A stretch of DNA of 64,000 nt from Asparagopsis taxiformis (GCA_030407315.1 JALQPE010000237.1:1-64000), one strand, 5' to 3'; shown: positions 19,197 through 29,092, counted from the stretch's first letter. Made by a program: numbers and translations. Notes: a model not told the origin generated them from the sequence alone.

Positions 19197-20204
19197 TCAA
19201 TTGTGCTTCTTGGCACCGCTTGCAGCGCTCTTTGCACGTTGCTTGGCCACAGCCTCCCAGCCGATTGCAATGAACACCAGCAAGAGGCCGCACCATTGTC
19301 GCAAAACCATGGTATGGTTGTAGACGAAAATGGACAACAAAACGGTGAACATCTTCCTGGTCGTCGTAATCGTCGTCACAAGCAGGGCACTGAAATTCCG
19401 CACGGTATAGAAAATAAAGTTTTGACCAATAGCGGACACGAGCGAAAAGGTCATGACATCCACCATGACCCTGGGATACGCCGTCACAAACTGCAAGGCG
19501 CGCAGGCCCTCACCACTGACCAACAAAATGAGCGAGAGCCAAGCCACCGAGCATAGGTTTTGCCAAAACATCAGCTGATGGGTAGACGGCTCATGTTTAG
19601 CGACGAGGCGTTCCTGCAGCGGACCGGTAACGCCGTCCATGAAAAGGGAAGCGAAAAGCAGTGCAAAACCAATCAACGAATTGGGCTCTGTTGATTTACT
19701 ACCCTTCCACGAAAACATTGCCACACCGACAGTAATGAGCGCCACACAGAGAAACTCGCGGCGGGTGTAGCGACGGCCGCGAATGACAATGCCCATGAGC
19801 ATGACGGGGATCATCTTGCACGATTTGCCGAGGGCCTGCATGGGGTACGACATGTGGTTGAGCGCGGTGAACGAGAAGAGCATTGCCAGAAGATAGGAGA
19901 GCGACACCTGCGCATAGTCGCCAATTGGGACGGGCTGGTTGGGTTTACGCACACCATCGGAGAGACGCAGCAGGATTGCGAGTAGGGCAACGAGTGCGTT
20001 TGTGGCGGTTTGCACGGCGACCAGGAAGGATGAATAGGTAAACTTTTGGGCGTGTGGGCCGTAGGTCGCCGAGTAGATGCGCTCCTGCAGCAAGCCGTAG
20101 CGGAGATAGCAGGCGTAAATTCCCAGCGTGCAGATCACTATTTGCAGCTCTGTTGGAATTGGCTGCTTGCTCGGCGGCGGCGCGGTCGGCGTCTTCACAG
20201 TCAT
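19197..20204 (-). CDS. SLC35B1-type nucleotide-sugar transporter of the ER
   Basis: 335 residues from the ATG at 20204. It is a multipass protein (about ten hydrophobic segments) of the UAA/SLC35B drug-metabolite transporter family. Diagnostic blocks are SYPMQALGKSCKMIPVMLMG, GFALLFASLFMDGVTGPLQE and TTTRKMFTVLLSIFVYNH, which place it with SLC35B1/HUT1/UTR3 proteins. These have been described as UDP-galactose/UDP-glucose transporters, and human SLC35B1 as an ER ATP/ADP exchanger, so the substrate is not settled by sequence. It ends in AKKHN, which puts lysines at positions -3 and -4: the dilysine KKxx signal that retrieves membrane proteins to the ER. It converges on RABGGTB and diverges from the lipid enzyme gene to its right. 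Confidence 0.88.
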   Translation of the reverse strand: MTVKTPTAPPPSKQPIPTELQIVICTLGIYACYLRYGLLQERIYSATYGPHAQKFTYSSFLVAVQTATNALVALLAILLRLSDGVRKPNQPVPIGDYAQVSLSYLLAMLFSFTALNHMSYPMQALGKSCKMIPVMLMGIVIRGRRYTRREFLCVALITVGVAMFSWKGSKSTEPNSLIGFALLFASLFMDGVTGPLQERLVAKHEPSTHQLMFWQNLCSVAWLSLILLVSGEGLRALQFVTAYPRVMVDVMTFSLVSAIGQNFIFYTVRNFSALLVTTITTTRKMFTVLLSIFVYNHTMVLRQWCGLLLVFIAIGWEAVAKQRAKSAASGAKKHN

Positions 20205-20813
20205 GACGGATGGATGGCACGTTGTACGACGATGGCGCAGTGCAATGGCGACGAAGGGTCGAAGACAATGGGCGACATAAACGAGATGACACGGGGACAC
20301 GTGTGTGTTAGTCAATTTTGGAATGACTGAATTGAACGTATGAGCTGCGAAATGTGAGGATAGACGGCTAAGATGTCGCGTTGGCGAGGAAAGTATCTAT
20401 GGACGAATGACGTCATATGCGATGAAATGGCGCAAGCGCATGCGTGCGTTTGGCAACAACTGGGACGCAGTGCAATGCGATGCGATGCGATGCGATGCAC
20501 GTCAGATTGGTGGTGGATTTCTTGTAGCGATAGCGTGCGGGTGTAGAAAAGATCGCGCGTCGATGGCGCGCAACGCCGCGGCGCGATGAAAGTTCGATGC
20601 GTCGGTCAAGTGCGTGTTGGCAGAGTGAAATTAAGCAATGGACGTGTTTTAAATGCACAGCCAATAATTTATCCATCAAACAAATTCCCAAACAATCCTC
20701 CACGCACCACTGACACTGACGCGCGTCGCGTCGCATCGCCGCGTCGTACAGTACGCGTCGGCGCTTTAAATCTGACACACAGCGCACGTGTACCATCCTC
20801 AACCGTCCGCTTC
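20205..20813. promoter_or_regulatory. divergent spacer with CCAAT, TATA-like site and ATGCG tandem repeat
   Basis: The spacer between two divergent genes contains a pentanucleotide tandem repeat, about four ATGCG units at 20475-20496. It also has a CCAAT motif at 20661-20665 and CTTTAAAT at about 20764, some 45 bases before the first likely ATG of the rightward gene. Core-promoter use is inferred from spacing only. Confidence 0.4.
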
Positions 20814-21644
20814 ATGATCCGACCGCTCCGTCGACCCTTCCCGCCCCTCTCCGTCATGTCGCTCCGTCAGCGCAAACCGCATCCGCCATCCGAGCAGACG
20901 ACGAGCGCGTCTGACGCCGCCCCAACCCGCTACTCCCCCGCCCGTCTCGTCGCAGCATGGCTCGTCCATCTCTACACCGCGACCGGACTCCTCGTTAACT
21001 TCTACTGCCTGCACACCGCCCTGTTCGCCGCGCCCGATTTCTCGCTCTTCGCAAAGCTCAACTGGCTCGCGATCCTCATCGACGCGACCGACGGCACCCT
21101 GGCGCGAATGGTCGATGTGAAGAAAGTCGTCCCCGCGTATGACGGCGCCGGACTGGATAATATTATCGACTTTCAGACCTTTTCCTTCCTGCCAGCACTT
21201 GCCGTGACCGTTTTCGACATCGTGCCAGGTTTCCAGTTGCAGTTTCTTGTCGCTGCGACTATTTTGATCGCCTCTGCTTATCAGTTTTGTCAGACGCTCG
21301 CAAAGACCTCGCAGGCTTTTGTTGGCTTCCCGAGCTACTGGAATATTGTCGTCTTTTATCTCTATTATTTGCGTCCGTCGACCTTGACAACCCTTGTTGT
21401 GGTCTTTTCGTGCGCAATTCTCAGTTTCGTCCCCATTCATTTCGTCTATCCGACACGCACAGAGGCCTATCATGCTCTCAATCTTGCCGGCGCTTATGTG
21501 TGGGCCGCTCTCATGCTTGTGCCGACCTTTTTCCCTAGCTCACCATACGCGATCACCGCTCTTTACGTCTCGTTTGTGTACGTCGTCTACTATATCGCCA
21601 TCTCAGTCATTCTAGATGCCCGTCGTCGCCGTCATGAAGAATAA
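20814..21644 (+). CDS. bacterial-type CDP-alcohol phosphatidyltransferase, phosphatidylcholine-synthase-like
   Basis: 276 residues from the ATG at 20814; a second ATG at 20856 is equally possible, and the frame is open from 20586, which I regard as promoter. The catalytic signature of CDP-alcohol phosphotransferases is complete: IDATDGTLAR, a spacer, then GAGLDNIIDF (D-x2-D-G-x2-A-R...G-x3-D-x3-D). The longer context, ARMVDVKKVVPAYDGAGLDNIIDFQTF, most resembles bacterial phosphatidylcholine synthase (Pcs), which condenses CDP-diacylglycerol with choline, rather than eukaryotic choline phosphotransferase. About seven or eight hydrophobic segments follow. The protein ends in a basic DARRRRHEE tail. 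Substrate is inferred from similarity. Transfer from bacteria is possible but not shown here. Confidence 0.72.
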   Translation: MIRPLRRPFPPLSVMSLRQRKPHPPSEQTTSASDAAPTRYSPARLVAAWLVHLYTATGLLVNFYCLHTALFAAPDFSLFAKLNWLAILIDATDGTLARMVDVKKVVPAYDGAGLDNIIDFQTFSFLPALAVTVFDIVPGFQLQFLVAATILIASAYQFCQTLAKTSQAFVGFPSYWNIVVFYLYYLRPSTLTTLVVVFSCAILSFVPIHFVYPTRTEAYHALNLAGAYVWAALMLVPTFFPSSPYAITALYVSFVYVVYYIAISVILDARRRRHEE

Positions 21645-21723
21645 CCTACTCGGATGAAACAACCCTACATATGTATACCTGTGTATCCTCGCTCTCTACT
21701 TGTCCGCAACCGCATTAAACACC

Positions 21724-22629
21724 TCAACTTGCTTTCGCTATCAAATATTCATACACCCGATCCGGTAGCATGCGCGCCACTCTCATCACCACCTCCTCCA
21801 TCACGCCCGGAAATCCCCAATGAGACATCCGACCCACCACCGCCCTCAAAATCTGCTCCGCCGCCTCCTCCGTATCCACAATAAACGGCTTGCTGCCCTC
21901 ATACCCCTCCAGAATGTCCGTCTGCACAAAGCCCGGATGCACAGCAACGACGCGCACGCGCGTGTTATACAACTCGACATTGAGCGCTTGGCAAAGCGAT
22001 GTGACTGCCGCTTTCGTCGCGCCATACACAGACGCGCCCGGGAGCCCGCGATACGCCGACAGCGACGATATCGCGACGAGCGTCCCGTCGCGTTCCAACA
22101 AGTTTGGGAGCGCGATGCGGAAGATGCGCGTCAGCGCGGTGAGATTGGTGGCGATCACCGAGTCGATTTGCTCGTCAGATAACGAGACGAAACGATCGCC
22201 CGTGTGATTGATGCCCGCATTGACAATCACAATGTCGGGCGCGCGTTCACACGCTGCATGCGCTTGGCGAAGCGTCGCCCAATCGGACGCGACGTCCAGC
22301 GGCAACACCTGCACGCTCGACGGCATCGACTGGCGCAGCGCGGCGAGCTTGTTGGCATCGCGCGACGACAACGTCAGAGTGGCGCCGTGCTTGGCGGCCA
22401 ATTGTGCTGTGGCGGCGCCGATGCCGCGCGAGGCGCCCACCAACCAGATGTGCTTGCCGGATAGCGCGGCATAGTCGACGGTGGTGAAGCGAGGGAGCAG
22501 TTGGACGAGGAGGAGAGAGGTTAGAATGGGTAGTAGAAAGTCGAGGGGCGGCGGGAGGGTGAGAAATGGCTGCGACAGTGCTAGGGTGGTGAGCAGAGAA
22601 AGTGGGAGCACGTTTTTGAGCGATGACAT
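21724..22629 (-). CDS. membrane-anchored short-chain dehydrogenase/reductase
   Basis: 301 residues. A hydrophobic N-terminus (about residues 5-45) should anchor the protein in a membrane, probably the ER. Then comes a classical SDR domain: cofactor site LVGASRGIG (TGxxxGxG type), structural IVNAGI, catalytic Ser in VAISSLSAY and the YxxxK pair in VYGATKAAV. VHPGFVQTDIL is the usual substrate-loop entry. The anchored layout resembles 3-ketodihydrosphingosine reductase and DHRS7-type reductases, but I cannot choose between them. It converges on the lipid enzyme gene with 79 bp between stops. Confidence 0.87.
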   Translation of the reverse strand: MSSLKNVLPLSLLTTLALSQPFLTLPPPLDFLLPILTSLLLVQLLPRFTTVDYAALSGKHIWLVGASRGIGAATAQLAAKHGATLTLSSRDANKLAALRQSMPSSVQVLPLDVASDWATLRQAHAACERAPDIVIVNAGINHTGDRFVSLSDEQIDSVIATNLTALTRIFRIALPNLLERDGTLVAISSLSAYRGLPGASVYGATKAAVTSLCQALNVELYNTRVRVVAVHPGFVQTDILEGYEGSKPFIVDTEEAAEQILRAVVGRMSHWGFPGVMEEVVMRVARMLPDRVYEYLIAKAS

Positions 22630-23048
22630 TGCAGAGGGATGGCGCGTCGCTATCAGGAGGAGGAGCTATGAGCTACGCAGGTGAAGCGGAGAATATGCGT
22701 GCGTTGGCGGGAGAAAAACTATTTAATGCATGCGTGCTTACTCTGTAATGATCAAATGTTTTAAACGCGAAAATACAGTACAGAAAGTTGTCATAAGTCG
22801 AGAAACATTTTGGGATGGAGAAATTGCTTTCAGCGTTTGATGTGCTGTGCCATTTTCTCTGGCGAAGAACAAGTGGTGCACAAACGGAAGCGTGCACACT
22901 CCACCTTAAAATCCTAGCTTGACATCCCATCCGGCCGTCTCGTCGCCATTCAACAGCGAGTCGGCACCCAAACCAACGAGGCGCAAAAATCAACCAGCCA
23001 GAGATTCGGACAGACACAAACACAGCGTAAGACGCAAGCTAAACCACG
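22630..23048. other. divergent spacer, no gene seen
   Basis: This 419-base spacer lies between the divergent SDR and unknown genes. I see no RNA gene or repeat in it. It should hold both promoters. Confidence 0.4.
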
Positions 23049-23816
23049 ATGAAGTCGCGTCCCTCGCGCCGCAACTCACGTCTTCGTCGCCCATTTCTGG
23101 CGGCGCCGCATCCGTCCGCGCTCGCGCCGCCAGTACCTCCATCACGACCGGCGCCGTTTGCGCCCATATCCACATCGACGGCCACGAGCGGCGGACCGAC
23201 GCCTCCGTCACGCTCGGCCACACCGTCGCCACCGGCGTCGCCGCGCCCGCCGCGCGACGAGCTCGATGGCGCCGCCGAGTTTCTCGTCGCGGAAATCTCC
23301 ATGTCGGACATCGAGGCGGGCTCGGACGACGGCGTGGACGGCGTGCTGCGATTACTGGACGCCGAACAGGTCACGCGCGCTCCAATGCTCCAAGTCGACA
23401 GTACCGACGTGGATCGTATCTGCGCGGGCATGCGCTCCGCTTCCTGGGTGGACACCCTGTCCGGACAAAGCACCGCGCCCTCCGTCGCCTCCGCCGCTGG
23501 AGATGTGGTCGATGCGGCGGAGGATCCGGAATGCGAGGGAACCGACTGGTGTCATAAAGAGGACCTGGTTATTGTGGACGTGTTTACGAGCGTCACGCCC
23601 GAGAGACAGAAGGCGGAAATTGCGCGGAGATTGCCCAAGCGCAAGTGGGGTGAGGTCTGGGCGAGGTTTCAGGTGATTTGTAATGAAATGGCAGACAAGG
23701 AACGGTTTGATGCACGGAAAGCAATGCCCAAGGCGGCCGAGAGACGTTTGAAACCGAGTAGTGTGATCGGTAAGCAGGCTATGAAGATTGTTCAAAAGGG
23801 AGCGAAAACACGGTAG
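23049..23816 (+). CDS. hypothetical protein with Pro/Ser-rich N-terminus and basic C-terminus
   Basis: 255 residues from an ATG at 23049. The first 70 residues are rich in Pro, Ser, Ala and Arg. The middle is acidic (AEISMSDIEAGSDDGVDGV). The last 80 residues hold what looks like a folded helical segment, TPERQKAEIARRLPKRKWGE followed by VWARFQVICNEMADKERF, and then a Lys-rich tail ending KGAKTR. I do not recognise the family. The open frame, ATG start and position between two spacers support a real gene. The N-terminal part might be a targeting leader, but could equally be disordered. Confidence 0.6.
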   Translation: MKSRPSRRNSRLRRPFLAAPHPSALAPPVPPSRPAPFAPISTSTATSGGPTPPSRSATPSPPASPRPPRDELDGAAEFLVAEISMSDIEAGSDDGVDGVLRLLDAEQVTRAPMLQVDSTDVDRICAGMRSASWVDTLSGQSTAPSVASAAGDVVDAAEDPECEGTDWCHKEDLVIVDVFTSVTPERQKAEIARRLPKRKWGEVWARFQVICNEMADKERFDARKAMPKAAERRLKPSSVIGKQAMKIVQKGAKTR

Positions 23817-24346
23817 CTCGGTTAGGCGCTGTTGTTTTCGCACAGCGCTCTTTTATATACGTAGTGGCTCTTTGTACAGTTTTTGTTGTAAATCGGTAAC
23901 TTTGCTCCGCACTTGTTTATTCATGTTTACGATGTGACGCAACAAACGCCAAAGCGACGAGCAAGACGTCGCGAGTTTTCGACGACACAAAGTCAGTTGG
24001 AGCTGAGCGCTCAACGCAAATCAACTAACTCGAGTTGAATTGGGGCGAGTTGGCAAAAAGCCATAAATCATTTTTCTCTCAGTGCAAACCAGAAACTTGC
24101 CGCTGATTGGTCGAATTACTGGCGAAGAAATGCGACTATCGCCCTGACGTTTTTCAACGCTCCCTTGCTGGACAATCAAGCACGTCTGCTCCCCGATGCC
24201 CACAGTGCGGACCAACGCATATCCGTGTCCCCGTGTCCACATGTCCACGTATCCCCCATGATCTCCATCCTCATCCTCCGCCTCTGTCCGACTCATCTCA
24301 GCTCGATCTCCAACAACTCGCCCGTCCGTCCGCACATTCTTTCGTC
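23817..24346. other. spacer upstream of the carotenoid gene
   Basis: No gene seen. The frame of the next gene is open back to 24107, but only with a TTG start and without recognisable sequence. The last 100 bases are C/T-rich. Confidence 0.4.
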
Positions 24347-25951
24347 ATGTCCCGTCGTCATCCCGCCTTCCTGCCGCCCGTCGTGCTCCCCGCCCGTCGC
24401 CCGCAGCCCCTCTCGACATGCCGCGTCCGCATCTGCGCCACCGCCACTCCAAACGTCCTCGAGGCCGACGCCGTTCCACGCACCAAGGCTGACGGCAAGT
24501 CCGTTGCGATCGTCGGCGCCGGTCTCGCAGGCCTCGTCACCGCCATGGAACTCGTCGACGCAGGTTGTCGCGTCGATTTGTACGACACCCGTCCATTTGT
24601 CGGCGGCAAAGTCGGTAGTTGGCAGGATCGTGACGGTAATCATATTGAAATGGGTCTGCATGTCTTCTTTGGATGCTATTATAATCTCTTCGAAATCATG
24701 GCCAAAACTGGCTCGTTTAAGCATCTACTACTCAAGGAACATACACATCAATTCGTCAACCTCGGCGCAGATGTGCAACAGCTCGATTTCAGGCTCGGAC
24801 CCGTCGGCGCACCCTTCCACGGACTCAAGGCCTTTGCGACTACCGGACAATTGTCGCTTGTGGATAAGATTCGAAACGCGATCGCGCTCGGCAGCTCGGT
24901 CATTGTTAGAGGACTTGTCGATCTCGACGGAGCAATGGAATCAATTCGTGAGCTGGATAATATTTCATTTGCAGAATGGTTCATGTCAAAGGGCGGTACA
25001 AGAGCATCCATAACCGCTATGTGGGACCCGGTCGCCTATGCACTCGGCTTTATTAACTGTGATAAAATCTCTGCGAGATGCATGCTCACTATCTTTCAAT
25101 TGTTTGCTGCGCGCACAGAAGCAAGTGTGCTGCGCATGCTCGAAGGCAGTCCAAATGATTTCCTTACAAAACCCATTGTGGATTACATCACCCAACGTGG
25201 CGCTCGCATACATCTCAGTCGCCGTGTGCGAAACGTTCTCTACGAACCGCTTGGCGATACGTACCGAATTACAGGCCTCGAGGTCATGGACGGTTCCAAT
25301 ATGGAAACCGTTACTGCCGATGTTTATGTGGCTGCCTGTGACGTCGCTGGTGCAAAACGCCTGTTGCCGAAACAATGGCGTTCTTTACCAGAGTTTCAAC
25401 GACTGGACCGACTGCGCGCTGTTCCCGTCGTTACGGTGCAATTGAGATTCGACGGTTGGGTCACCGAACTGTCAGATTCGGTTGCTCGCGCCGATGTATC
25501 AGGCGATCGTGGATACGGCATTGATAATCTTTTGTACACTGCAGATGCTGAGTTTTCATGCTTTGCAGATCTGGCAGTTACCTCTCCCACTCACTATTTC
25601 AAGCCGGGAGAGGGAAGTTTGTTACAGTGCGTGCTCACGCCTGGCGATCCGCATATCGCACGCTCGGACACGCAGATTGTTGAAAGAGTTTTGCAACAGG
25701 TGAGAAGGCTGTTTCCATCCGCAGTGGACATGCAATGCACCTGGAGTTCGGTTGTTAAATTGCCGGAAAGTTTGTATAGAGAAGAGCCTGGTATGGACCC
25801 GTGTAGACCACGTCAGAAGACGAGTGTTGTTGACTTTTTTATGGCTGGTAGTTTTACGTACCAAGATTATATTGATAGTATGGAAGGCGCCTGTAAGAGC
25901 GGGCGCCTTGCTGCGACGGCTATTTTGGAGTATGTCGCTGCGCAGAAATGA
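24347..25951 (+). CDS. ZDS: zeta-carotene desaturase, plastid
   Basis: 534 residues from the ATG at 24347. It converts zeta-carotene to lycopene in the plastid, using FAD and passing electrons to plastoquinone. The first 50 residues are basic, Ser/Pro/Arg-rich and look like a transit peptide. The FAD-binding Rossmann site follows ([21 protein letters not shown], then [17 protein letters not shown]). Typical ZDS blocks come next: [39 protein letters not shown] and, near the end, [19 protein letters not shown]. The final block and the length separate it from phytoene desaturase. It is intronless. Confidence 0.95.
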   Translation: MSRRHPAFLPPVVLPARRPQPLSTCRVRICATATPNVLEADAVPRTKADGKSVAIVGAGLAGLVTAMELVDAGCRVDLYDTRPFVGGKVGSWQDRDGNHIEMGLHVFFGCYYNLFEIMAKTGSFKHLLLKEHTHQFVNLGADVQQLDFRLGPVGAPFHGLKAFATTGQLSLVDKIRNAIALGSSVIVRGLVDLDGAMESIRELDNISFAEWFMSKGGTRASITAMWDPVAYALGFINCDKISARCMLTIFQLFAARTEASVLRMLEGSPNDFLTKPIVDYITQRGARIHLSRRVRNVLYEPLGDTYRITGLEVMDGSNMETVTADVYVAACDVAGAKRLLPKQWRSLPEFQRLDRLRAVPVVTVQLRFDGWVTELSDSVARADVSGDRGYGIDNLLYTADAEFSCFADLAVTSPTHYFKPGEGSLLQCVLTPGDPHIARSDTQIVERVLQQVRRLFPSAVDMQCTWSSVVKLPESLYREEPGMDPCRPRQKTSVVDFFMAGSFTYQDYIDSMEGACKSGRLAATAILEYVAAQK

Positions 25952-26144
25952 TTCAAGTAAACGTCGCCATGTTTCTATCTCGTGATTGTTCACCCGTTGC
26001 CTGTGGATGATACTCTCAAATGATACGGGTTTAAACTTGCTTACAGTTGCCCATGTGCCAATTTTCATATGTCGGTTTTTTATTTCTCCATCGCGTGCAA
26101 TTCTCTACGTCAAGCTCAGTCATTGCCGAGAGCTCGCTCCCATC

Positions 26145-26597
26145 ATGTCGGAACGAACTGTGAAAAGAACATTCAAGCCAGTCCCAGAATGTTATCGTCA
26201 CGACCCCGATATGGATCCCTACAAGCACACCATGGCGGTACGTCCTCGCATCATCGCTAGCATTGAGCGCGTCATGCAGCCCAGGTCTGACTGTTGATTT
26301 GCGTTTGAAATTACGCTGCGCAGCGCGAGCAACGAGCGCGCGAGGGAATGGTTGCAGTTGAAGAGACCAAGCTACTCGCGGAAAAGATCAAGGTAGGTCG
26401 ACATCTATGCATGCACTAATCGTCGAATTAAAATGGCATGAACTGACTTGGTTTCAATTTTCGGCGCGCAGCAATGCTTCAAGGACGAGGGAGTCAACCA
26501 CTACAAAAACTGCGAGAAATTGACGCGCGAATACTTTAGGAGAGTTACTCGAGGGGGGTTGAACGACGGGCCTGTCGAACTATCCGACATTGAGTAG
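26145..26597 (+). CDS. NDUFB10: NADH dehydrogenase beta-subcomplex subunit 10 (PDSW), three exons
   Basis: Exons are 26145-26237, 26324-26392 and 26472-26597, giving 95 residues. Intron 1 (86 nt) begins GTACGT and ends GCGCAG. Intron 2 (79 nt) begins GTAGGT and ends GCGCAG. The spliced frame is exact across both junctions. The protein matches the short plant-type PDSW subunit of mitochondrial complex I: DPDMDPYKHTMA, a charged helix EETKLLAEKIKQC, then FKDEGVNHYKNCEKLTREYF. The two cysteines (KQC and KNC) are the pair used for a disulfide in the intermembrane space. This gene was assembled by joining exons, since no single open frame covers it. Confidence 0.85.
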
Positions 26598-27054
26598 ATG
26601 CTGTTGATAGCCATACTAGTGATCGCTATCCGCGACGAGTAAATCGACATTGTCTGTCCCGTGCTGCCACCCGCGCAGTCCAACTACAACTTCCGACCTT
26701 TGACTAGAACGGGTGGTGTCCGGTGGTTGAACCATCATGGTTGGTCAAGCACGCTAAGGTCGCGTGCCAACCGACGGTTACCCAGACGAGCGCGCAGCGT
26801 GAATGAATGAGCGCCAAAACACCTGAAATTGGTTTTTTTAAACGATGCAGTAATTCACTCCTACTTGATGACTGTGGTCAGAAACGTAACTGACCTGACG
26901 AGACCATTGAGCGAGTCGACAAACAGTGCAACCGAATTACGCGTGGAATCCTCCGCCGTCCATCACATCAAACCACTACACGTTCTCCAATTAATAGCGC
27001 AGCCAAACGCGAGTCGCACGCGTCCCAGACTTTGGCACTGTCGAGTATCAGCAC
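26598..27054. other. intergenic, no gene seen
   Basis: 457 bases between the complex I gene and the HAD-like gene with no convincing coding or RNA feature. Confidence 0.4.
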
Positions 27055-28137
27055 ATGAATATCAGCTCGCAAATCGACATCCAAGCCCTCTCGCTACAGA
27101 GCAAACCCGCCATGCAAAACGCCATCAACTTTGTCGAGCTCGGCTCGCGTCTTACAACGGCGTTGCGAACATTTCGTGCCAACCCGCTTCAGGAGCGTCG
27201 CCGCAGCGGCGTTTTGGTCATTTTGGACGTGCATGGCGTTTTGGTCGAGAAGACCGCTACGAAGGATAAAGATCGCAAGAGAGCTGCTTTGGCGAGAAGA
27301 AGGCATTGGCGTACGTTCAAAAATAATGCCACGGTATGGTTGCGGCCTAATCTGTCGCTTTTCTTTGACACTCTTTATGCGCGCCATGACGTTGCTATTT
27401 GGAGCTCGGCTATCGAGCGAAATATCGTGCCGTTGCTGAATGCAATTGATGCGGAATATGATATGAAGCCGTCGTTGATGGATCGGTTGACGTTTTTGTG
27501 GGATCGTGAGCGTTGCAGAGAGGATTTTCAAAGTGGAAAGTATTCGACCGTGAAGAGAGTGGATGATGTTTGGATGAATAAAGTATTTCAGGAAAGATAC
27601 AGCGCTGAGAATACTTTGCTGCTCGATGATTCGCCATTGAAGGTGAGACATTTTCCAGACTCATCCATTATCGTGCCAGAGTACACGGCTTTATCTTTGG
27701 GAGAGCAATACAACAGTGATGATACATTGTTATGGCTTTTGCTGTACATTGAATACCTTGTTGCCGAAGCATCAAAGAGCGTCGCTTCAACGCAACTGGA
27801 CATTTCGGCCATTCGGCAACATTGCCTGTCGTTCAAGGCATTCATGTTGGCAGGCAAACTGGAAGCTAAACAAATTGCTGGAGAACAAGACCTTTGTAAT
27901 TTGGACAAATCTCTCGCGCTGGTATTCTTGCAAGACTCTAATGACGATGACGGCAGTGATGATGGTGCCAGCAATCCGATGGATTCAGATGACAAGTCCA
28001 TTACATCGCTGCCAAACAGCTCACCATCCAAAACATCTTCACAAGTACCCGTGCCAACCGTGAAACAAGATGACTTGCTATTGAAGCAACTCGAGTTGTG
28101 TCACAGCCCTACACAAGCTCGATCCACCTTGTTGTAA
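27055..28137 (+). CDS. FCP1/NLI-interacting-factor-like HAD protein with altered active site
   Basis: 360 residues from an ATG at 27055. The layout is that of the FCP1 homology domain of CTD phosphatases: a first motif VLVILDVHGVLVEK (about 53-66), then WLRPNLSLFFDTLYARHDVAIWSS, then FLWDRERC, a lysine region VKRVDDVW, and LLLDDSPLKVRHFPDSSIIV as the metal-binding DD motif. The second aspartate of the DxDGT/V signature is replaced by histidine (DVHGV). That residue is the general acid/base, so catalysis may be weak or lost; plant homologues with altered motif I exist. The last 80 residues are acidic, Ser-rich and probably disordered. Substrate unknown. Confidence 0.75.
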   Translation: MNISSQIDIQALSLQSKPAMQNAINFVELGSRLTTALRTFRANPLQERRRSGVLVILDVHGVLVEKTATKDKDRKRAALARRRHWRTFKNNATVWLRPNLSLFFDTLYARHDVAIWSSAIERNIVPLLNAIDAEYDMKPSLMDRLTFLWDRERCREDFQSGKYSTVKRVDDVWMNKVFQERYSAENTLLLDDSPLKVRHFPDSSIIVPEYTALSLGEQYNSDDTLLWLLLYIEYLVAEASKSVASTQLDISAIRQHCLSFKAFMLAGKLEAKQIAGEQDLCNLDKSLALVFLQDSNDDDGSDDGASNPMDSDDKSITSLPNSSPSKTSSQVPVPTVKQDDLLLKQLELCHSPTQARSTLL

Positions 28138-28329
28138 CCGTGTATTGGACATCCAGAAGCGTTTTGGGCGCAACAGGGCGCTGGAATGTGTGCGCTATGA
28201 CTTGCAACCGTTTGCAACGATGCAAGTCGAGTAGCGGCGCGCGCTTTCCGCTGTGTTTGCGCGAGATGCCCGCAGTTATCGACGATGTTTATGGTGATGC
28301 TGAAGATGAGAACATGGCGTACCGTTGAT

Positions 28330-28721
28330 GGATTGCCGCTCGAGATGAAAGCAAGTTGACAGGATTCGAGGCCGACTATGGGTGCAAGGTGGTGTATGGC
28401 AATATGGATTTGCGATTATACACGCGCGCTTTGGAAAGTGTCGCGCTAAGCGACGAGGATTACTTTGTGGACGTCGGGTCTGGATTCAGGCATGTTGCTC
28501 GTGCTGTTGCTTGCTTGTATGAAGGAAGAAAAGGCACACATATCAGGTGTAGCTGTAGGCTGGAGATTTTGCCGTCGTTGCATCAATATTCTGTGGACAA
28601 GTTTGTTCTACAAGAGCGCGAGGGCTGCACAGAGAATCGAATATTTGGCGTGTTGATGACGCTTGCAGACTTGCTGGGGGAGAGAGTGAAGATTGGAGCA
28701 AAGGGAACAAGTTTGGATTGA
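28330..28721 (+). pseudogene. decayed DOT1-like methyltransferase fragment
   Basis: An open stretch contains CKVVYGNMDLRLYTRALESV, then DEDYFVDVGSGFRHVARAVA, which is SAM-binding motif I as found in DOT1-type histone H3K79 methyltransferases (VDLGSGVG). The next motif, ISGVAVG, is only read in another frame, and LEILPSLHQYSVD returns to the first frame. Two small indels a few codons apart explain this. No plausible intron of normal size fits between them. Upstream 28140-28330 has further open fragments without recognisable similarity. It is best read as a gene remnant, or possibly as assembly error in a live gene. Confidence 0.5.
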
Positions 28722-29092
28722 TAGACTGTGAACATATTGGTAGTGGAAGAAGACGAGATGACGTCATGAAGGTAGACGAAAATTGTGTGTATATTTGAAT
28801 AATTATGTCAGTTTTTGTGAAAAGTTGTCAAAAAAAATTGCTGTTGCCGCTATCTGTCCGCCTGCTCGTCGTTGACTTCTACGCGTAACAAGGAGAGCCG
28901 CTATACACCACCCGCGTCAACGACCATCGCCCTCCTCCGTCATTCGCATTCCCCATCCACAGCATCCGCCATCAATCCAACAACGCCGTTCAACTCGAAC
29001 ATCTCCTCTCGAAAATGACTTTCCAAACCTGTCAATCACCACATCCCTCCCTCTAACACACACCCGTCCATCAATTGTCCCGCGCCACAGCC
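28722..29092. other. spacer before the R3H gene
   Basis: No gene seen. A run of seven A residues occurs at about 28830. The part after 28900 is C-rich on the plus strand and probably contains the promoter and 5' UTR of the following gene. Confidence 0.35.

Noticed and set aside
20475..20496. ATGCG tandem repeat as a regulatory array
   Set aside because: Only about four units. It is more likely a small microsatellite within a promoter spacer.
20586..20813. N-terminal extension of the CDP-alcohol transferase from an upstream ATG
   Set aside because: The segment contains CCAAT and TATA-like sites and protein sequence without similarity, so a start at 20814 or 20856 is more likely.
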